From: Jeotgalicoccus sp. | GTDB taxonomy: Bacteria; Bacillota; Bacilli; Staphylococcales; Salinicoccaceae | Assembly (NCBI GenBank): GCA_003513765.1 | Contig: DONT01000001.1 | Location: forward strand, 207,392-271,391 | Length of the DNA stretch: 64,000 bases | Reading direction: 5' to 3' | Shown: one piece after another, positions 62,380-64,000 of the stretch | Layout of the letters: every line of letters begins with the position of its first letter | How positions within the stretch are numbered: the first letter of the stretch is position 1 | Notes under the pieces: generated by a model | What the model saw: the letters and a program-made list of their open reading frames with translations, nothing else | Database searches by the model: none | What the model was told of the DNA's origin: nothing | Position numbers and translations under genes: made by a program

Positions 62380-63546
62380 TTAATACTCGCTTAAGCGTTT
62401 ATTGTACAGTTCAAGTGATGCTTTGAGATCACCGAAATCATCGCTGTTGAACTTGTCTAAAATAGCTTCTGCGACTTCAATTGCAACCATATGTTCAGCA
62501 ACAATCGAAGCTGCCGGCACTGCACAAGGGTCACTGCGCTCAATCGTTGCAGTAAATGCTTCTTTCGTTTCAATATCGACACTCATTAACGGCTTGTATA
62601 AAGTCGGAATCGGCTTCATTACGCCGCGGACAACAATCGGCATACCCGTCGTCATACCGCCTTCGAAACCGCCTAAGTTGTTTGAGCTGCGGTAAAAACC
62701 GTCTGTTGAATCGAATTTAATTTCATCCTGAACTTCTGAACCCGGCGTTTCAGCCATTTTAAAGCCCATGCCGAATTCGACACCTTTAAAGGCATTAATG
62801 CTGACAATGCTGCGTGCAATTTTTGCATCGAGCTTACGGTCGTAATGAACGTGCGATCCTAAGCCTGCCGGCGGGTTCTCCACGATAACTTCAACGACGC
62901 CGCCAAGTGTATCTCCGGCTTTCTTAGCTCTATCAATTGCTTCTTCAGCAGCTTCAGTTGCCTCATCCGAAATCATGCGTACGCTTGAGTTGCTTGATTT
63001 GTCACTTAAAGTGGCATAATCGTATGCCCCGTCATCTGTGACCTGTCCTATTTTAGTCACTCGTGAAGTAATATTTATATCAAGAGCATGTAATAATTCT
63101 TTACAGAGTGCGCCTACAGCGACACGTGCTGTTGTTTCACGGGCAGAGGAACGCTCCAGAATATTGCGGAGATCACGGTGATTATACTTCATTCCGCCAA
63201 CCAGGTCAGCATGACCGGGACGCGGTTTTGTTATAATACGCTTCATTTCAGCTTCTTCTTCTTTAGTAATCGGCTCGGCTCCCATAATATTGACCCAATG
63301 TTTAAAGTCATCATTATTGACTTCCATCATAATCGGGCTGCCGAGCGTTTTGCCGTGACGGACGCCTGAACCAAATTCGAAAGTGTCTTTCTCAATCTGC
63401 ATGCGCCGTCCGCGGCCGTAACCGCCCTGGCGTTTAAATAACTCTTGCTGCATGCGTTCTTTATTAATTGGAAGGTTCGAAGGGAAGCCTTCGACAATAG
63501 CGTTAACTTTCGGACCGTGCGATTCTCCTGAAGTTAAAAATCTCAT
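62380..63546 (-). CDS. aroC: Chorismate synthase
   Basis: 388 residues from the ATG at 63546, with AGAGGTG 7 bases upstream. It makes chorismate from EPSP using reduced FMN. Motifs: SGESHG at residues 6-11, RHGKTLGSPI, RSSARETTARVAVGA, and the C-terminal RSDPCAVPAAS. First of aroC-aroB-aroA here; ndk upstream has its own terminator. Chorismate leads to aromatic amino acids, folate and the menaquinone used by QcrABC. Confidence 0.96.
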   Translation of the reverse strand: MRFLTSGESHGPKVNAIVEGFPSNLPINKERMQQELFKRQGGYGRGRRMQIEKDTFEFGSGVRHGKTLGSPIMMEVNNDDFKHWVNIMGAEPITKEEEAEMKRIITKPRPGHADLVGGMKYNHRDLRNILERSSARETTARVAVGALCKELLHALDINITSRVTKIGQVTDDGAYDYATLSDKSSNSSVRMISDEATEAAEEAIDRAKKAGDTLGGVVEVIVENPPAGLGSHVHYDRKLDAKIARSIVSINAFKGVEFGMGFKMAETPGSEVQDEIKFDSTDGFYRSSNNLGGFEGGMTTGMPIVVRGVMKPIPTLYKPLMSVDIETKEAFTATIERSDPCAVPAASIVAEHMVAIEVAEAILDKFNSDDFGDLKASLELYNKRLSEY

Positions 63547-63589
63547 TGTAAGCACCTCTATCTGAATTATTTATTTATATTAATATATG

Positions 63590-63622
63590 AAAAAAAGACT
63601 GAGTAATGTTATTACCCAGTCT
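63590..63622 (-). terminator. Terminator of ndk
   Basis: Minus-strand stem AGACTGGGTAATA/TATTACTCAGTCT-type, with loop ACA, followed by TTTTTTT. It lies about 12 bases past ndk and 45 before aroC. Confidence 0.9.
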
Positions 63623-63633
63623 GGTTGCAAGTT

Positions 63634-64000
63634 TTAGTAAATCCAAGGGCTATTAGACAGGTTGTAATCTAATACTTCAGATTCGTTGAAGAATAAGTTG
63701 ATTTCTCTTTCAGCACTCTCAAGTGAATCTGAACCGTGAATGATGTTTTTACCAACAGTTAAACCGAAGTCTCCGCGGATAGTTCCCGGCGCAGCTTCCT
63801 GCGGGTTAGTAGATCCTACAACTAAACGTGCAGTCTTAATTACGTTTTCACCTTCAAGAACCATTGCAAAAACAGGTCCGGAAGTAATGAATTCTACAAG
63901 CTCACCGAAGAAAGGTCTTTCACTGTGTTCACCGTAGTGAGTTTTAGCAAGTTCTTCAGATACCTGCATAAGTTTAGCGCCAACAACTTTGAATCCTTTG
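63634..64000 (-). CDS. ndk: Nucleoside diphosphate kinase, 5' end beyond window
   Basis: The C-terminal 122 or so residues are present; the frame stays open to the right edge (GFKVVGAKL precedes MQVSEEL), so the true start lies beyond the window. It transfers the terminal phosphate between nucleoside tri- and diphosphates. Family motifs: GPVFAMVLEGENVI, TARLVVGSTNPQEAAPGTIRGDFG and the active-site histidine in NIIHGSDSLESAEREI. The ending DYNLSNSPWIY is near the family C-terminus. Confidence 0.95.
   Translation of the reverse strand, partial: KGFKVVGAKLMQVSEELAKTHYGEHSERPFFGELVEFITSGPVFAMVLEGENVIKTARLVVGSTNPQEAAPGTIRGDFGLTVGKNIIHGSDSLESAEREINLFFNESEVLDYNLSNSPWIY

Noticed and set aside
63634..64000. 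Truncated ndk as a pseudogene
   Set aside because: The frame stays open to the window edge and shows normal ndk sequence, so it is simply cut by the boundary.

Overview
The window is a stretch of core chromosome from a low-to-mid GC Gram-positive coccus of the Staphylococcaceae/Salinicoccaceae group. Gene order closely follows the lysine-operon-to-ndk region of Staphylococcus aureus: cvfB, lysine operon, csp, xpaC-telA, brnQ, odhAB, arlRS, murG, ctp, msrAB-folA-thyA, cvfC, dynamin, rnpB-gpsB, recU-pbp2, nth-dnaD-asnS, dinG, birA-cca-bshA, aro genes, ndk. It is probably not Staphylococcus itself. A menaquinol:cytochrome c reductase operon (qcrABC) is present, the lysine operon has no aspartokinase gene, and the intergenic gaps hold unusual tandem repeats. 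A relative of Jeotgalicoccus, Salinicoccus or Macrococcus fits best, but this is inferred from synteny and protein likeness only.

Layout. 1-2.9 kb: a 41-bp repeat array, cvfB (-) and a divergent ABC-F ATPase (+). 2.9-10.1 kb: a lysine riboswitch and an eight-step diaminopimelate/lysine operon (asd-dapA-dapB-dapD-deacetylase-alr-lysA, +). 10.1-11.8 kb: a 41-bp array interrupted by a NERD-domain gene. 11.8-16.7 kb: csp, DUF1033, xpaC-telA, a degenerate array, brnQ and DUF6501. 16.7-23 kb: odhB-odhA and arlS-arlR (-). 23.3-33.4 kb: acetyltransferase, PAP2-murG, ctp, deoD, yozE-msrB-msrA-ypmS-folA-thyA, a small membrane peptide, a bacilliredoxin, a frameshifted cvfC and a zinc-finger peptide. 33.4-41 kb: RNase H-like, 5'-3' exonuclease, double dynamin, rRNA methyltransferase, rnpB, gpsB, ypsA, yppE. 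41-44 kb: recU-pbp2 (+). 44.2-53.9 kb: nth-dnaD-asnS-aspB-dinG-birA-cca-bshA (-). 54-64 kb: an array, a YugP-type metallopeptidase, DUF1405, qcrABC, ypiF-ypiB-TPR, aroA-aroB-aroC, and ndk cut by the right edge.

How the genes work together. The lysine operon supplies meso-diaminopimelate and lysine for cell-wall and protein synthesis under riboswitch control. murG, pbp2, gpsB and ctp concern envelope building and division. MsrA/MsrB, the bacilliredoxin and BshA form a thiol/oxidative-repair set. QcrABC joins menaquinol oxidation to a cytochrome c pathway, and aroABC feeds chorismate to menaquinone and aromatic amino acids.

The most unusual signal is a set of intergenic tandem arrays. At least five loci carry clearly different repeat sequences, yet all have a period of 41 bp (checked by position), and the units usually contain a short inverted repeat. 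One array is split precisely in phase by a 1.2-kb segment carrying the NERD gene. Other notable points are an A7 homopolymer frameshift in cvfC and an ABC-F protein in which one composite ATP site looks degenerate.
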